The position numbers and the translations under genes are program-made. DNA of 10,923 bases from contig MFIX01000143.1 of NCBI GenBank assembly GCA_001780825.1, positions 1 through 10,923 of the forward strand. Reading direction: 5' to 3'. Positions 1 through 8,637 of this stretch are shown here, piece after piece. The stretch is from Candidatus Glassbacteria bacterium RIFCSPLOWO2_12_FULL_58_11. GTDB lineage: Bacteria > Gemmatimonadota > Glassbacteria > GWA2-58-10. Every line of letters starts with the position of its first letter. The stretch's first letter is position 1. The notes under the pieces were generated by a model that saw only the letters and a program-made list of their open reading frames with translations, made no database searches and was not told the DNA's origin.

Positions 1-2430
1 GATGTTATTTCCCTGCTGCGCCTGGGCCGGGATAACCCAGCCGAAAGCCGGGCGGATTTCAACGGCGATGGGACTTTCAACCTGCTGGATGCCCTGGGCC
101 TGCTTGTCTGCATTGTCCGCAGTGACCTGCACACCATAACTCCCGCGGCCGCCGAGTGGCGCGTGCTCGGTCCAGGCGGCGGCGGGGCCATGTATGCTCC
201 AACTGTCAACCCTAACGACCCGGACAATGTCCTTCTGCATTGTGATATGACCGGTTCTTATGCCACCTTTGACGGCGGCGGAAGCTGGAAGATGTTCAAC
301 CTGCGCACGGTGGTCGCGGATTTCGAGTTCGATCCCAGCGCACCGGCCACAGTTTATGCCTGCAACACCGGCCTCTACCGCTCGGAGGACGGCGGCCGGC
401 GCTGGGACCTGGTCTATCCCGACCCCTCCGCTGTCCTTTACGAAGTCATGGCCGGCGACCATGCCGAGCAGTTGTTTGTCACCGGCGATGACCTGCAGAA
501 CGCCTGGATCGGCAAAATCCGGGTCGATCCCGCGGACAGCCGCCACCTCTGGCTCGGCCTGAACTCGGTCTGGGATGGGCCCGCCCGGCTCCTGGTCTCC
601 GCCGACCGCGGCGCGAGCTGGCGCCTCGAGGCTGACCTGCCCGAGGGCGACCCGCTGGCGATCTTCCCCGGAAGCTGGTGGGGGAAGTCTTCCGAAACAG
701 TGGTGATCAATGACAACGGCGCCTGGCGGATCGATGAGAGCACGGGCGATAGGACTGAGCTGGCCCTGCCCGACAAGCCGCTGCTTTACGCCGACGCCGG
801 CCGGGACAGCCTGGGGCCGGTCTTTTACCTCCTCTCCCCGATGCGGCTCAGCGGCAGTTCCATTTTCGGCGGAGTATACCGCTCGGCGGACCTCGGGACG
901 AGCTGGACCCCGGTCAACGGCGACCTCACCAAAGGCTTCCCGAGAAACAGCCAGGCCCCGTACTACAACACTCTCGCGGTTTGCCAGGGCCATCCGCAGG
1001 TGGTTTACCTGGCCTGCGAGTCCTATCCTTACAATGCCGAGCCGCCCAATCCTTTCGGAATTTTCAAGACCAGCGACGGCGGCCAGAGCTGGATCTGGGT
1101 TTACAAGGCCGACTGGAACGGCATTATCTCGAACAATTTCACCGATACCTGGTACACAGAGAGCTATGACCCCTCCTGGGCCGGCAGCCCGCACGAGCTG
1201 GGGATCTGCCCGACAAATCCGGATATCTGCTATGCCGCGGATGGGCACGCCTACCATACTCTGGATGGCGGGAAAACCTGGGAAACCGTTTACAGCCGCG
1301 AGCTGCCGGGCGGCTCATTCACCAGCCGCGGGCTGGACGTCACCACCTGCTACGGCGTGCATTTCGACCCCTTCGACAGCCTGCATGTCACGATATCCTA
1401 CACCGATATCGGCGCATTCCAGAGCTTTGACGGGGGCGCGAGCTGGGTCCACGCTATCAACGGCATTCCCTGGGACTGGATGAACACCTGCTACTGGATG
1501 GAGTTCGACCCGGAAGTCAAAAACCGGATTTATTCGGTCTGGTCGAACTGCCACGACCTGCCGCGGCCCAAGATGTTTTATTCAGGAGTATTCGCCAAAC
1601 AGGGCTATTATGGCGGCGTCGCGGTCTCGGACAACGGCGGCCGGAGCTGGCGCACCTCCAGCTCCTACATGCCGGCCAATACTATCTGCACCCATATCCT
1701 GCTCGACCCGGCCAGCCTTTCCGCCTCGCGCACTCTGTATGTCTGCGGCTTCGGCAGGGGCGTGTACAAGTCCACCGACAGCGGCAAAAGCTGGCAGGAC
1801 AAGAGCGCCGGGCTGGGCCACAACCGGAATGCCTGGCGCTTGGTCCGGCTGCCCGACAGCACTCTCTACCTGGTGGTGGCTCGCGGCTGGGAGGAAGGTG
1901 TGGGGGATATTCCCGGGGCGCTATACCGCAGCGTGGATGGGGCGGAAAGCTGGCAGGAACTGGTGCTTCCAGCCGGGGTGACCGGCCCCAACGATTTGAC
2001 TTACGATCCAGCGAAGCCCCGGCGAATGTACCTGAGCTGCTGGCCCTGGATCGACCGCACGGTACTTCCGCGCAAGGAGTACGATGGCGGTCTGTACCGC
2101 ACCGAGGACGGCGGAGCCACCTGGAGCCAGGTCTTCCGCGGAGATGCCCATGTCTATGCCGCGGCGGTCGACCCGTCGCGGCCCGCCTCGCTGGTCATCG
2201 ACACCTTCGACAGCGCCGCTTTCCGCAGCGACAATTACGGCGAGGACTGGTACCGCCTGGAAGGCTATAACTTCAAGTGGGGCCACCGCCCTATATTCGA
2301 TCCCCACCATCCCGGCATGCTTTACCTGACCAGTTTCGGCGGGAGCGTGTTCTATGGGCCGGCCATGGGCGTGCCCGGCGCCTTCGAGGGTCTCGTCAAT
2401 TTCCCCTCGAGCTGGCGCTGGGGGAATTGA
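1..2430 (+). CDS. Asp-box (BNR/sortilin-like) beta-propeller protein with dockerin-like EF-hand, 5' partial
   Basis: The reading frame is open from base 1, so the gene begins outside the window; 809 residues are visible. Residues 19-30 form a textbook dockerin/EF-hand calcium loop: D19, N21, D23, G24, N27, D30, followed by LLDALGLL. The preceding DVISLLRLGR looks like the end of a first dockerin repeat. From about residue 60 to the end there are roughly twelve Asp-boxes (S/T-x-D-x-G-x-S/T-W), for example TFDGGGSW, SADRGASW, TSDGGQSW, TLDGGKTW, SFDGGASW, STDSGKSW and TEDGGATW. Two copies have Asn at the Asp position (SDNGGRSW, SDNYGEDW). Such repeats build sialidase, sortilin/Vps10 and GH74 propellers, usually exported. 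I see no motif that fixes an enzyme activity, so hydrolase versus binding protein is open. A GTG at 163 could serve as a start but has no Shine-Dalgarno sequence and would remove the EF-hand. No sorting tail is seen at the C-terminus. Confidence 0.85.
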   Translation, partial: DVISLLRLGRDNPAESRADFNGDGTFNLLDALGLLVCIVRSDLHTITPAAAEWRVLGPGGGGAMYAPTVNPNDPDNVLLHCDMTGSYATFDGGGSWKMFNLRTVVADFEFDPSAPATVYACNTGLYRSEDGGRRWDLVYPDPSAVLYEVMAGDHAEQLFVTGDDLQNAWIGKIRVDPADSRHLWLGLNSVWDGPARLLVSADRGASWRLEADLPEGDPLAIFPGSWWGKSSETVVINDNGAWRIDESTGDRTELALPDKPLLYADAGRDSLGPVFYLLSPMRLSGSSIFGGVYRSADLGTSWTPVNGDLTKGFPRNSQAPYYNTLAVCQGHPQVVYLACESYPYNAEPPNPFGIFKTSDGGQSWIWVYKADWNGIISNNFTDTWYTESYDPSWAGSPHELGICPTNPDICYAADGHAYHTLDGGKTWETVYSRELPGGSFTSRGLDVTTCYGVHFDPFDSLHVTISYTDIGAFQSFDGGASWVHAINGIPWDWMNTCYWMEFDPEVKNRIYSVWSNCHDLPRPKMFYSGVFAKQGYYGGVAVSDNGGRSWRTSSSYMPANTICTHILLDPASLSASRTLYVCGFGRGVYKSTDSGKSWQDKSAGLGHNRNAWRLVRLPDSTLYLVVARGWEEGVGDIPGALYRSVDGAESWQELVLPAGVTGPNDLTYDPAKPRRMYLSCWPWIDRTVLPRKEYDGGLYRTEDGGATWSQVFRGDAHVYAAAVDPSRPASLVIDTFDSAAFRSDNYGEDWYRLEGYNFKWGHRPIFDPHHPGMLYLTSFGGSVFYGPAMGVPGAFEGLVNFPSSWRWGN

Positions 2431-2504
2431 TTGTTTTTGCCCCCGCATCGCGGAGTATCCGCTAAAGTCTTGCTGGTTTTGTAAGAAATCAGGGTGCGGA
2501 TAGC

Positions 2505-2620
2505 AAATTCAAAAGTTCCAGATACGAGGCGTGCAAGGATCGAGGAATGAGGTGTACTAAAAGGTGCGCCGCAGTGACGAGAGATGCCGCACAACGAAGC
2601 AGAAGGACTTTGACGAATCT
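2505..2620. repeat. Dispersed intergenic repeat with conserved-looking hairpin
   Basis: The stretch starting near aaattcaaaagttccagata and running to about gacgaatct closely resembles an intergenic repeat I recall from many deltaproteobacterial genomes. This is memory, not a search. Its centre folds as an RNA hairpin: ggtgtact (2551-2558), loop aaaa, ggtgcgcc (2563-2570). All eight positions pair if G.U is allowed, and three of the eight are G.U. No credible protein is encoded: the minus-strand reading frame across it is a by-product of the repeat. Confidence 0.55.
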
Positions 2621-2636
2621 GTCCGTCTTAAACCGC

Positions 2637-2665
2637 TTGCCTCCCTGCGCTTAGTTAGTTATATT
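2637..2665 (+). promoter_or_regulatory. Candidate sigma70-type promoter for the TPR gene
   Basis: TTGCCT (2637-2642, 4 of 6 to the -35 consensus) is 17 bases upstream of TATATT (2660-2665, 5 of 6 to the -10 consensus). It lies just downstream of the dispersed repeat and about 75 bases before the start codon. Spacing is ideal, but the match is only moderate. Confidence 0.45.
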
Positions 2666-2739
2666 CTTCCGTCCGGGCCTGAGCTATCGAGGCCGACTAT
2701 CGAAAAGGGAATACCCGCTGGTCAAAGGAGAGAATTTTA

Positions 2740-3435
2740 ATGAGCCGTAAAAGAATCACCAAAAAACAACTCAAGGAGGATGCTTTTGTCTCGGCGACAT
2801 TCGAGGCCGGACATTTCATCCAGGAAAACCTGACCAAATTGATCCTCGGCACTGTCGGCGTTCTGGCCCTGGCCGGAGCGATCTGGCTGTTCATCAATTA
2901 CCGGTTTGAAAGACGGCAGGATGCCGGGCTGGCGATGTTCAAAGCCCAGGGACTCTATATGAACGGCCAGTTCGCCCTGGCGGCTTCGGATTTCGAAAAG
3001 CTGATCGGGGACTACTCCGGCACCGAGCAGGCCAGGAAAGCCGAGTTTTTTGCCGGCGATTCCCGCTTCAAGGCCGGCGAATACGACCAGGCGCTGACCC
3101 ATTTCCAGAAATGCCGGGAGGAAATGTCCCACTCTGATCCGCTGTGGCTCAACTGTATGGTGGGTCTGGCCGCGACCTATGAGGAACAGAAAAACCTTCA
3201 GCAAGCCTCCGATACTTACCGCGAGGCCCTCCAGGCAGCGACCTACGATTACCAGAAAATCGAGATCATGAGCGATTTGAGCCGCGTCCTGGCAATGGAT
3301 GGCCGTAATGAGGAGGCGCTTCAGGTAATGGACCAGGCCATCAAGGATTACCCGGACAACCCGCGCACCGGCGAGATAATCGAGCTGCGCGCCGAGCTGG
3401 TCGCCAAGGCCCTTGGCGCCGCCAATAATGGTTGA
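2740..3435 (+). CDS. Membrane-anchored tetratricopeptide-repeat protein (YfgM-like architecture)
   Basis: The protein has 231 residues. A short basic N-terminus (residues 1-30, rich in K/R) precedes one predicted membrane segment at about 33-53 (LILGTVGVLALAGAIWLFI). The rest is helical TPR-like repeats: about 67-95, 100-125 (EFFAGDSRFKAGEYDQALTHF), 137-166 (VGLAATYEEQKNLQQASDTY) and 176-206 (LAMDGRNEEALQVMDQAI). The topology, cytoplasmic tail plus single anchor plus exported TPR domain, matches the YfgM/ancillary Sec-translocon subunit family. TPR anchors are common, so the exact role is uncertain. The start is firm: aaaggag at 2724-2730 lies nine bases before the ATG. It stands alone between a repeat region and a strong terminator, so it is probably monocistronic. 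Confidence 0.82.
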   Translation: MSRKRITKKQLKEDAFVSATFEAGHFIQENLTKLILGTVGVLALAGAIWLFINYRFERRQDAGLAMFKAQGLYMNGQFALAASDFEKLIGDYSGTEQARKAEFFAGDSRFKAGEYDQALTHFQKCREEMSHSDPLWLNCMVGLAATYEEQKNLQQASDTYREALQAATYDYQKIEIMSDLSRVLAMDGRNEEALQVMDQAIKDYPDNPRTGEIIELRAELVAKALGAANNG

Positions 3436-3482
3436 GCCGTACCGGTTGATATTCGGGCGTTAATTCCCGCAGAATGACAATC

Positions 3483-3523
3483 AAAAGGGGCAATCTGCTA
3501 TGGATTGCCCCTTTTATTTATTT
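3483..3523 (+). terminator. Rho-independent terminator, probably bidirectional
   Basis: A perfect 13-bp stem, aaaaggggcaatc (3483-3495) with gattgcccctttt (3503-3515), encloses the 7-base loop tgctatg and is followed by atttattt. It sits 47 bases after the TPR gene stop. On the minus strand the same stem also ends in TTTT, so it can back up termination of the convergent arg operon, whose last gene ends at 3608. Confidence 0.9.
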
Positions 3524-3540
3524 CGTATTTCGAATTTCAT
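3520..3540. repeat. Short heptamer tandem array
   Basis: Three consecutive heptamers, ATTTCGT, ATTTCGA and ATTTCAT, lie between the terminator T-run and the palindrome. They are too short to call a functional element, but they belong to a cluster of repeat-like sequence in this gap. Confidence 0.4.
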
Positions 3541-3568
3541 GTAGGGGCGACGCATGCGTCGCCCCTAC
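3541..3568. repeat. Perfect 28-bp palindrome (REP-like intergenic repeat)
   Basis: The half-site gtaggggcgacgca is followed directly by its exact reverse complement tgcgtcgcccctac, with no spacer. Read through in one frame it gives the peptide VGATHASP, which I recall as a recurring spurious translation of dispersed palindromes in many bacterial genomes. No T-run follows on either strand, so it is not a classical terminator. It lies between convergent genes, the usual place for REP-type elements. Confidence 0.75.
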
Positions 3569-3607
3569 GGGAAAATCGCCAAAATCTCGATTACCGTATC
3601 CTCACTT

Positions 3608-4996
<1,389 letters not shown>

Positions 4997-5012
4997 CTGA
5001 TATTGTCACAGG

Positions 5013-6257
5013 TTAATGTTTGAATGTACGGCGCTCCGAGGGCCGCGCGCCCTCGCGCTCCAGGATCGCCTCAACTTTCAGCGGAAGGCCGAAAATGTTG
5101 ATAAAGCCCTCGGCATCGTGCTGGTCGTAAACGCTCTCCACGCCGAAAGTGGCGTAATCCTCGCGGTAGAGCGAGTGCGGGCTCTTGCGCCCGGCGGCGA
5201 TGATATTGCCCTTGTAAAGCTTCAGCCGCACAGTACCGGAGACATACTGCATCGCTTTCTCGACATGAGCGTCGAGCTGCTCGCGCAGCGGGGTGAACCA
5301 CTGGCCGTTGTAGGTCAGGAAAGCGTATTTCTGGGCCAGCATGTCTTTCCAGGCCAGGGTCTCACGGTCCAAGCAGATCGATTCGAGGTCGCGCAGGGCG
5401 AAAACAAGTATCGCGCCGCCCGGGGTCTCGTACACTCCACGGCTTTTCATGCCCACCAGACGGTTCTCTACCATGTCCACCCGGCCGATCCCATTGGCCC
5501 CGCCGATCTCGTTGAGCTTTTCGACCAGCGTCACCGGCTTGAGCTTTTTCCCGTTGAGAGCCACCGGCCGGCCTTTATCGAACCCGAGCTCCAGGTAAGT
5601 CGGCTTGTCCGGGGCTTTTTCCGGGGACACGCTGAGCTGGAACATATCCTCCACCGGCTCGTTCCAGGGGTTCTCCAGCTCTCCGCCCTCGTGGCTCAGG
5701 TGCCAGAGGTTTTCATCCCGCGAGTAGATTTTCTTTTTTGTCGCCGTGATCGGGACCTTGTGCGCCGCGGCATAGTCGATCGCATCCTCGCGGCTGCGGA
5801 TGTTCCATTCGCGCCAGGGTGCGATTATTTTCAACGCGGGGTTCAGGGCCATGACTGTCAGCTCGAAGCGTACCTGGTCATTGCCCTTGCCCGTAGCTCC
5901 GTGGCTCACCGCATCGGCGCCCTCCGCCTCAGCCACCGCCACCAGGTACTTGGCGATCAGCGGCCGGGCCATCGAGGTGCCCAGCAGGTACTTGCGCTCG
6001 TAGATCGCGCCGCTGCGCAGCACCGGGTAGATATAATCGGTGACAAACTCTTCGCGCAGGTCTTTGACATAGTACTTGCTGGCTCCGGTCTTGAGGGCCT
6101 TTTTCTCCAGCCCGCTCAAGTCCTCGCGCTGCCCTATATTCGCACAGAAAGCGATGACCTGGCAGCCCGTGTAATTTTCCTTGAGCCAGGGGATAATCAC
6201 CGAGGTATCCAGACCGCCCGAATAGGCGAGAACCACCTTTTTGATCTTCTTTTTCAT
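5013..6257 (-). CDS. argG: Argininosuccinate synthase
   Basis: This enzyme joins citrulline and aspartate with ATP to give argininosuccinate, AMP and pyrophosphate. The 414-residue protein starts with the N-type ATP pyrophosphatase P-loop AYSGGLDTS (11-19). It also carries the family blocks FCANIGQ (37-43), SHGATGKGNDQVRFE (118-132) and YSRDENLWHLSHEGGELENP (178-197), which line the ATP, citrulline and aspartate sites in known structures. The start is supported by GGAG (6269-6266) eight bases before the ATG. The gap to the argB stop is 39 bases with no promoter or operator that I can see, so it is read with the upstream genes. No defects are seen. Confidence 0.97.
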   Translation of the reverse strand: MKKKIKKVVLAYSGGLDTSVIIPWLKENYTGCQVIAFCANIGQREDLSGLEKKALKTGASKYYVKDLREEFVTDYIYPVLRSGAIYERKYLLGTSMARPLIAKYLVAVAEAEGADAVSHGATGKGNDQVRFELTVMALNPALKIIAPWREWNIRSREDAIDYAAAHKVPITATKKKIYSRDENLWHLSHEGGELENPWNEPVEDMFQLSVSPEKAPDKPTYLELGFDKGRPVALNGKKLKPVTLVEKLNEIGGANGIGRVDMVENRLVGMKSRGVYETPGGAILVFALRDLESICLDRETLAWKDMLAQKYAFLTYNGQWFTPLREQLDAHVEKAMQYVSGTVRLKLYKGNIIAAGRKSPHSLYREDYATFGVESVYDQHDAEGFINIFGLPLKVEAILEREGARPSERRTFKH

Positions 6258-6296
6258 CGAATCCGCTCCGTAGTTAGTGATAGATCTTACTGCCTG

Positions 6297-7067
6297 CTAC
6301 TTGGTGACAATTGTCGCGGCAGGTTTTCCGGCCAGGAAATTCTCCAGGCCCGCCAGATCCGAAATCAGCACTCTTTTTACTCCACCGTTCAAGGCCTCGA
6401 CCGCCGAGCGGACTTTGGGGATCATCCCCCCCTCGATCACTCCGCTCTGGATCAGGCTTTCGATCATTTGCGGCTTTAGCTCGGCGATCTGATGCACGTC
6501 ATCGTAAACGCAGGGCACGTTGCTCAGGAATACCAGGTCCCGGGCTCCCAGGGCCACGGCCACCGCCCGAGCCGCGTGATCGGCGTTGATATTGAATACA
6601 GTGCCCTTTTCATCCTGGCTCACCGGCGAGACGACCGGCAGGTATCCCGCCTCGAGCAGCTTGCGCAGGGGGGCCGGGTCCACTCGCAGCGGCTCGCCGA
6701 CATGGCCCAGGTCCACCGCGGCCTCGAGCTTGCGCGCCCGGATCAGCCCCAGGTCCCGGCCGGACAGTCCGATAGCCGTGACTCCGCCGGCCACCAGCGC
6801 GCCGACTATCCGCTGGTTGACCAGTCCGGAGAGGGCCATTTCCACCGCCTCGATTGCCGTGTCGCCGGTAATCCGCAGCCCCTCGTGAAATTCCGACTTG
6901 ACCCCCAGCGCTTCGAGCAGGCGGCCGATATCCTTGCCGCCTCCGTGCACGAGCACCAGCTTTCCCACCCGGCCGGAAACCAGCCGGGTGAGCGAGGCGA
7001 GAAATTCAGGACTGTCAACCTCCCCACCACCCACCTTGAGCAGCGTCAAGTCCGCGGCCAACGGCAT
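6297..7067 (-). CDS. argB: Acetylglutamate kinase
   Basis: This enzyme phosphorylates N-acetylglutamate, step 2 of ornithine synthesis. The 256-residue amino-acid-kinase fold shows K11 in LLKVGGGEVD, the glycine-rich VHGGGKD (40-46), GLRITGD (63-69), NINADHAAR with D163, and GGMIPK with K218. These correspond to the ATP, substrate and catalytic positions of E. coli NAGK. Length and N-terminus resemble the short, arginine-insensitive E. coli type. The N-terminal helix that makes arginine-inhibited hexamers elsewhere is absent, so feedback inhibition is unlikely (inference). Its ATG overlaps the argC stop as TGATG. A strong GGGAGG (7078-7073) within the end of argC lies five bases before the start, indicating translational coupling. 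Confidence 0.95.
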   Translation of the reverse strand: MPLAADLTLLKVGGGEVDSPEFLASLTRLVSGRVGKLVLVHGGGKDIGRLLEALGVKSEFHEGLRITGDTAIEAVEMALSGLVNQRIVGALVAGGVTAIGLSGRDLGLIRARKLEAAVDLGHVGEPLRVDPAPLRKLLEAGYLPVVSPVSQDEKGTVFNINADHAARAVAVALGARDLVFLSNVPCVYDDVHQIAELKPQMIESLIQSGVIEGGMIPKVRSAVEALNGGVKRVLISDLAGLENFLAGKPAATIVTK

Positions 7068-8092
7068 CAGATCCTCCCGCTTGGTGCGGTAAGGCCCGCT
7101 GTCTCATCCAGTCCGAAAAGGATATTGAAATTCTGCACGGCCTGGCCCGCGGCGCCTTTTATCAGGTTATCAATCGCCGAGGTGATCAGCACCAGGGAGG
7201 TACCGGCAATCTCGTGGACTCCCAGCACGCAGCGGTTATTGTACTGCACCCGGGCGAGCCGGGCCGGTTCCCCTGATTCGAGTACAGTTACGAAAGGCTC
7301 GTTTTCGTACGCCGCAGCGAGGACACCGCGGATTTCACCGGCGGAAATATCCGTACGGACATAGACTGTCGAAAGTATCCCGCGCGAAAACGGCGCGAGC
7401 TGTGGAGTGAACGCCACCCGTATGCTCCTGCCGGCCAGCCCGGAGAGCACGGACTCCATTTCGCCTACATGACGGTGGGTCCGGCCCAATTTGTAAGGCG
7501 TAATTTCCTCGTTGACCTCGACAAAGTGCGAGGTCAAGTCGGCCTTGCGGCCGGCGCCGCTTACTCCGCTCTTGGCATCCACGATCACCTCACTGTCCTT
7601 GAGCAGACCTCCGGAAGCCAGCGGCGCCAGGGCCAGCAGGGCGGAGGTGGGGTAGCAGCCGGGGTTGCCCACGATATTGCAGCGGCGGATTTTTTCCCGG
7701 AAAAGCTCCGGCAGGCCATAGGCGCTCTCGGCCAGCAGTTCCGGCGCCCGGTGTTCGGTATTGTACCAGCGGCTGTATTCCGCGGCATCGGAGAACCGGA
7801 AATCGGCGCTCAGGTCAATGACCTTGAGCCCGGGGCGGTAGATTCTGGCAATCCGTTCCATGGCCGTGGTGTGCGGAAGGCAGGTGAACACCGCCTCCAC
7901 TGCTTCCGGCTGCGCCTCATCCATGGCCACCAGCGGCTGATCCAAGCCGAAAGGAAAGACTTCGGAAAATAACTTGCCCCGGTAAGTCTCCGAGGTGATA
8001 AAAGCAAGCCCGGCCTCAGGGTGCCCGAGCAGAATCCGCACCAGCTCGTACCCGGAATAGCCGGTCGCACCGTATATGCCGACTTTGATCAT
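7067..8092 (-). CDS. argC: N-acetyl-gamma-glutamyl-phosphate reductase
   Basis: This enzyme reduces N-acetylglutamyl phosphate to the semialdehyde with NADPH, step 3 of ornithine synthesis. The chosen start gives 341 residues beginning MIKVGIYGATGYSG, the family's usual N-terminus with the Rossmann motif GATGYSG (8-14). The catalytic cysteine is C146 in VGNPGCYPTS, the conserved histidine region is THRHVGEME (205-213), and KSGVSGAGRK (174-183) is also typical. GGGAG lies four bases before this ATG. An in-frame ATG at 8128 overlaps the argR stop (TGATG) and would add twelve residues with no counterpart in the family that I recall. That start remains possible if coupling matters more than the Shine-Dalgarno. 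The 3' end overlaps argB by one base. Confidence 0.94.
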   Translation of the reverse strand: MIKVGIYGATGYSGYELVRILLGHPEAGLAFITSETYRGKLFSEVFPFGLDQPLVAMDEAQPEAVEAVFTCLPHTTAMERIARIYRPGLKVIDLSADFRFSDAAEYSRWYNTEHRAPELLAESAYGLPELFREKIRRCNIVGNPGCYPTSALLALAPLASGGLLKDSEVIVDAKSGVSGAGRKADLTSHFVEVNEEITPYKLGRTHRHVGEMESVLSGLAGRSIRVAFTPQLAPFSRGILSTVYVRTDISAGEIRGVLAAAYENEPFVTVLESGEPARLARVQYNNRCVLGVHEIAGTSLVLITSAIDNLIKGAAGQAVQNFNILFGLDETAGLTAPSGRI

Positions 8093-8127
8093 GTTGCTCC
8101 CATCATTTCTTGAGAAATTTCCTCGCA

Positions 8128-8580
8128 TCAGCGCAGCGCGAAAAACTGTCCCAACCGCTTCCCGATTCCCGCCGCTTTTTCCGCGCCCGCCAGGATTATC
8201 AAAACCGTATCATCTCCACCCACTGTACCCAATATATCGCTCCAGCCCAGCGAATCAATCCCGGCCGCCACCGACTGGGCATGCCCTGGCCGGGTCCGCA
8301 CCACCAGGAGGTTGCTGGAAGCGGTAATCGAGTAAACCACTCCCTCGGCAATCGGGGCGGGTCCGCCGTGGCCGGCTCCGCCCGGCAGGTAACGGTAGCC
8401 GTTTGCGCTGTCCGCTACTTTCACCAGGCCGAGCTCCCGGATATCGCGCGAAACCGTGGCCTGCGTGGTCCGTACCCCGCGCCTTCGCAGCTTTTCGAGC
8501 AGTTGCTGCTGGCTGGCGATCGGACCACCCGAGATTATATGCAGGATTATCGAGCGTCTTTTCTGTTTATCCGACGGCAT
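8128..8580 (-). CDS. argR: Arginine repressor
   Basis: This is the arginine-responsive hexameric repressor of arginine genes. With the start at 8580 the protein is 150 residues, normal for ArgR. The N-terminal winged helix-turn-helix ends in TTQATVSRDIRELGLVK (38-54), the family's recognition block. The C-terminal arginine-binding and oligomerisation domain holds GTVGGDDTVL (118-127), matching the GTIAGDDT motif whose two aspartates contact arginine. An in-frame ATG at 8649 would add 23 residues. It falls between the -35 and -10 of the promoter described here, and that stretch contains the operator, so it should be non-coding. The 8580 start lacks a clear Shine-Dalgarno sequence. As first gene of argRCBGH it probably represses its own operon. 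Confidence 0.93.
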   Translation of the reverse strand: MPSDKQKRRSIILHIISGGPIASQQQLLEKLRRRGVRTTQATVSRDIRELGLVKVADSANGYRYLPGGAGHGGPAPIAEGVVYSITASSNLLVVRTRPGHAQSVAAGIDSLGWSDILGTVGGDDTVLIILAGAEKAAGIGKRLGQFFALR

Positions 8581-8609
8581 TTTAATTCGAATTTTAAAGG
8601 CTGCTTTAT

Positions 8610-8627
8610 GATGAATAATTATGCACA
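8610..8627 (-). promoter_or_regulatory. ARG box (ArgR operator)
   Basis: Read on the minus strand, TGTGCATAATTATTCATC matches the E. coli ARG box pattern TNTGAATWWWWATTCANW at 16 of 18 positions, with a symmetric centre. It lies at about +5 to +22 of the predicted argR transcript, so bound ArgR would block RNA polymerase. A second full box at the usual 3-bp spacing is not present. Only a degenerate half-site (around 8587-8597) can be argued. Confidence 0.8.
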
Positions 8628-8637
8628 ATGGTTCATA

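Larger units (their letters stand above)
2431..2739. other. Intergenic region, 309 bp
   Basis: No supportable gene lies between the propeller gene and the TPR gene. The first 75 bases hold a weak 7-bp inverted repeat, tatccgc (2456-2462) with gcggata (2496-2502), and a 4-bp hairpin at 2443-2453. Neither is followed by a T-run, so I see no convincing terminator for the upstream gene. The middle is the dispersed repeat, and the last 100 bases carry the candidate promoter and ribosome binding site of the next gene. Confidence 0.7.

Noticed and set aside
163..165. GTG as true start of the propeller gene
   Set aside because: No Shine-Dalgarno sequence, and the frame continues upstream through an intact dockerin-type calcium loop to the window edge.
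438..2448. Several open frames of 60-257 codons on both strands within the propeller gene
   Set aside because: They have low-complexity, Arg/Ala/Pro-rich products typical of shadow frames, and the Asp-box frame explains the region.
2352..2594. 80-codon minus-strand frame giving SGTFEFAIRTLISYKTS
   Set aside because: This is a translation of the dispersed repeat and its flank, not a gene; no ribosome binding site.
2737..3204. 155-codon minus-strand frame opposite the TPR gene
   Set aside because: Antisense to a well-supported gene with promoter, ribosome binding site and terminator.
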